Source: Ixodes scapularis
Lineage: Eukaryota; Arthropoda; Arachnida; Ixodida; Ixodidae
DNA length: 64,000 bases
Direction: 5' to 3'
Assembly (NCBI RefSeq): GCF_016920785.2
Contig: NW_024609846.1
Span: 120,059,473-120,123,472 of the forward strand
Part shown: positions 61,641-64,000 of the stretch, in pieces
Position numbering within the stretch: position 1 is the first letter of the stretch
Layout: each line of letters starts with the position of its first letter
Position numbers and translations under genes: made by a program
The notes under the pieces: model-generated
Seen by the model: the letters and a program-made list of their open reading frames with translations, nothing else
Told to the model about the DNA's origin: nothing
Database searches by the model: none

Positions 61641-62540
61641 TGGCCTCGACAGCGCAGTACACTATAGTACAAAATAGTTGACGCCGAGTACAGCGTTGTG
61701 TAGTGTACGGGTTCCTTAGCAATCGGGACATCGTGGGTAGGGCACTTTCTTATGGTTGCGCAACCTCGTCACCCCAAAACGCCAAAAAATATATTTGCGG
61801 TCGCAAAAAAAAAAATAATAAATATATATATATACATACGGCAAAAAAATTCGTCGGTACGTACTTCAGCACGGCATCGCACAACGCTTCGCAGCGACGA
61901 ATGCGTGCATAAGGTCCACGCAACTTTTACCTGCACGGACGACCGCCGGTACCGATCTCTGTATCAATATGTACCATTCGACAGGAGGAGGCAGATGGAG
62001 CGCACACAACGGCCCGAACGAGCGGGGCATAGTGCAGGCCAAACGACGTCACGGATAGGCGCACACTGGGCGGCCTGCCAAAGCGACTGAGCGTGCACAT
62101 GCAAATGCCGTCGGGCTGTTTGCAAACGTCGGGAGGCAGCGGAAGAACGCTGGTGTACCGGGACGCGTCCGAATCGAGCTGCAGATCGGAGGAAAAAATA
62201 GCTCGCAATGACGTCGTTGGGTGCCATTCTCGGCGGCATAGGCAATGCCACTATTACCTCGGTTGTGGAACTCCCTCGCTGAGCACGCCTCCCCGTCGTG
62301 TGAAGCGCCAACTAGATTTTGGTTTCAAAACGGCGTGTTCCATAGAGCGCGAAGAAACGCCATCTAGACGCTGCGCTTCGAAAGATACGTATTTCAACAC
62401 TGTCGTTACCGTAGCAGTCGTCTTCTCAAAACGGCGGTGCGTTGAACGACGGGAGGCTAACGTTCCCCGGTAAAAATCACGCTTCCAAGTACCGCCGACC
62501 ATTGTTGTGGAAACGCGCAAGACACGTGCCACGAGCGGGT
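61641..62540. other. No gene recognised
   Basis: A-rich and TA-rich patch at 61800-61850. 61930-62470 has overlapping frames on both strands without domains. Confidence 0.42.
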
Positions 62541-62620
62541 GCTCCGCCGCCATTCGATACCAAGGGCCGCCCGTTTCAGTGCTGCGCCGCCATTTCCTTT
62601 CAAGGGCCGTTCGAGACACG
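62541..62620 (+). promoter_or_regulatory. 40-bp direct repeat with GCCGCCATT words
   Basis: CCGCCGCCATTCGATACCAA then GGGCCG recurs 40 bp later as GCGCCGCCATTTCCTTTCAA then GGGCCG. GCCGCCATT is the reverse of a YY1-type AATGGCGGC, so two minus-oriented sites lie in phase. Confidence 0.38.
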
Positions 62621-62926
62621 GGCCTCGTGCGCTGGCGCATTTGGCGACACTTGCAACGCAAACACATCGAGGGGTTCTCCGGGTGGCGAGCCGTGGGGGA
62701 GGGAGGGTGCTGCTCGTGCAAGCAACGCGTCTATGAGCAGCAGAATGTACGTAACGCGTTACAAATAATGGATTACTTGTAATCAATAACATTTTACTCT
62801 GATTTCTAACGCTTCGATTACTTCCTTTGAGGAGTAACAATCCTTGTAATTGAATTACTTTTTTTTTTTTTGTTGCTGTAATCGATTACAAAATTACCCG
62901 TTAAATTTTATCAATCTATTTTTTAT

Positions 62927-62936
<10 letters not shown>

Positions 62937-62957
<21 letters not shown>

Positions 62958-62969
62958 GGGGCGGGGGGG
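62937..62969 (+). repeat. Poly(G) tract
   Basis: About 25 consecutive G, then C and seven more G, after a T-rich run. Confidence 0.95.
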
Positions 62970-63226
62970 TTAGATGTACTGATGTACTCTGGGCAGCGTT
63001 CAATATATATATATATTTTTTTTTTTTCCAAACCATTATGCACGGGGTATCGAGTATTAGTAGGCCACTTCACTATGCATCTTTTTCTAACTAGATTTTT
63101 TTTTTTTTGTACACCGCAATTTACGTTTGGATATGAAACCTTTTTTAGCCTCTTGTAATGTATTTAAACAGCTCTCTTTTTTTTTCCCCCGAGAGAGGGA
63201 TTGGGTGTGTTGGGCGTCACTCACTC

Positions 63227-63835
63227 AGTTCTAAGCAACGTTACTAGAACACTCAGTTGGGAAACTCGCCGTCGAAACCTGGGCCGCTGGTGTCCACCGA
63301 GACGGAGCTAAATACGACAACAGCGCCACTTATTATCATTTGTCTGTACTGTGGTCACCTTGAGCTTTTAGAAAGCCTGTTGTTGCGTAAAAACAAACGC
63401 AAAAGACTCTTTTTTATGAAATTTATTGGAGTTTAGTACAAAATGAAGGGCGCGTGGTGTTTTTATAATCTTTAGTTTGCAAGGCTTTGCGGAACAATAT
63501 TGTTTTTATACAACCACGTCTCAGCGGTCCTTTCAGGTAACGCGTCCCGACCTAGATGCATTTTAACTTCATTCGTAATTCGCGGCGCGTCCGCTGGGGG
63601 GGACGGGGGTGGCACCCCTGTAACCTGTTCCGCTGTATCTGTTTCGGCGCAAAAATGGCCGATTAATGCCAAAATATAAGTAATGTGCAGTTCCTCGAGT
63701 GGCCACTGCGGGAGAAATGGCGGCGTTGTCTTGGCCATTAGCTCGGTTCTGGTGGACAGATTGGGGCCACTTTTTCAGAGCAGTCTCTATGGCAGTTTCC
63801 CAACTGAATGGTTCTAGTAACGTTGGTTCTAAGCC
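63227..63835. mobile_element. 609-bp unit bounded by AACGTTACTAGAAC inverted repeats
   Basis: The inverted ends share CAACGTTACTAGAAC, then TCAGTTGGGAAACT and GCC. The interior has a minus-strand frame with TAA and AATAAA, and a YY1-like AAATGGCGGC at 63715-63724. No target duplication was resolved. Confidence 0.45.
63472..63705 (-). CDS. Weak candidate for a terminal exon with poly(A) signal
   Basis: Read on the minus strand, a possible acceptor (TTTCTCCCGCAG) precedes base 63705. A 77-codon open frame begins WPLEELHITYILALIGHF, includes a PPPSPP segment and ends NNIVPQSLAN before a TAA at 63474-63472. An AATAAA hexamer follows about 45 nt later (63427-63422), giving a plausible compact 3' end. 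I do not recognise the protein. Two points argue for caution. The segment sits inside a pair of inverted repeats (63227-63270 and 63791-63835), so it may be internal sequence of a mobile element. A second frame is open over the same stretch, and the opposite strand carries a YY1-like AAATGGCGGC exactly over the proposed acceptor. Confidence 0.2.
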   Translation of the reverse strand, partial: WPLEELHITYILALIGHFCAETDTAEQVTGVPPPSPPADAPRITNEVKMHLGRDALPERTAETWLYKNNIVPQSLAN

Positions 63836-64000
63836 AAAACGGTTAAGGCTTTCTTTCTTTTTTTCGGAACAACTGAGCGCGAGACTCCAAAGATTATGCT
63901 CCCGTAAAAAGAAAAAAAAAGTAATTAAAAGTAACGCGGGAAGTGATCGATTACTTTCGGGTAATGTTTCGATTACGTTTTGAGGCTGCAATTGTAATCG

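Larger units (their letters stand above)
62754..64000. mobile_element. Right-edge region with GTAATCGATTAC words and an internal inverted pair
   Basis: AT-rich sequence with GTAACGCGTTAC-like and (G)TAATCGATTAC-like palindromic words at 62754-62900, and again in opposite order at 63920-64000 where the window ends. This suggests one element with subterminal inverted motifs that is cut off here. Inside it, 63227-63270 and 63791-63835 form a second inverted pair sharing CAACGTTACTAGAAC and TCAGTTGGGAAACT. Two nested elements are possible. Confidence 0.42.

Overview
The window looks like animal nuclear DNA from an arthropod. A chelicerate, possibly a hard tick, is my best guess, but only from general character: roughly balanced base composition with no obvious CpG depletion, long TA, homopolymer and G tracts, many small inverted-repeat DNA elements, and one exon whose closest match that I know is arthropod split ends. 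There are no operons, ribosome-binding sites, CRISPR arrays or rRNA genes. Most long open frames lie in CpG-rich or repetitive DNA and are open on several frames at once, so I do not call them genes. All sequence comparisons here were made by eye. The one confident coding feature is a minus-strand exon at 16877-17212. It encodes the second half of an RNA-recognition motif followed by a Pro/Ala-rich linker, bounded by good splice sites, and matches the first RRM of Spen (split ends/SHARP). No other exon of that gene was recognised, so most of the window is probably intron or upstream flank of a large minus-strand gene. A second, unidentified plus-strand exon candidate lies at 27422-27566, and a weak minus-strand terminal-exon candidate lies at 63472-63705. 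Layout: 0-7.6 kb holds a foldback element, a hairpin element, a PIF/Harbinger transposase relic (minus strand, 3.1-3.4 kb), a larger TIR element (5.7-6.2 kb) and a Harbinger-type MITE with TTA duplication (7.3-7.6 kb). 10.1-14 kb holds a long-TIR, TA-target element (11122-11796), an identical inverted end-fragment beside it across a TA microsatellite, and a half copy. 14-19 kb holds CpG-rich sequence, a TCGCGA cluster, a small MITE and the spen exon. 19.8-23.5 kb holds a 15-bp minisatellite, a 153-bp-arm perfect palindrome containing a tRNA-like sequence, a TTAA-flanked MITE and further foldback elements. 24-36 kb mixes degenerate GGAGCAG-type repeats, CTCF-like sites, a tRNA-derived SINE-like head and a promoter-like cluster (NRF1, RFX, CCAAT). 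39-54 kb is a run of CpG-rich segments with E-boxes, some inside inverted repeats. 54-64 kb is AT-richer, with second copies of several repeat families and a TIR structure at the right edge. The elements contribute no intact enzyme. Their arms carry recurrent CRE, E-box, CCAAT, YY1-like and CTCF-like words, so the main biological theme I can support is a large regulatory-gene intron or flank shaped by non-autonomous elements.
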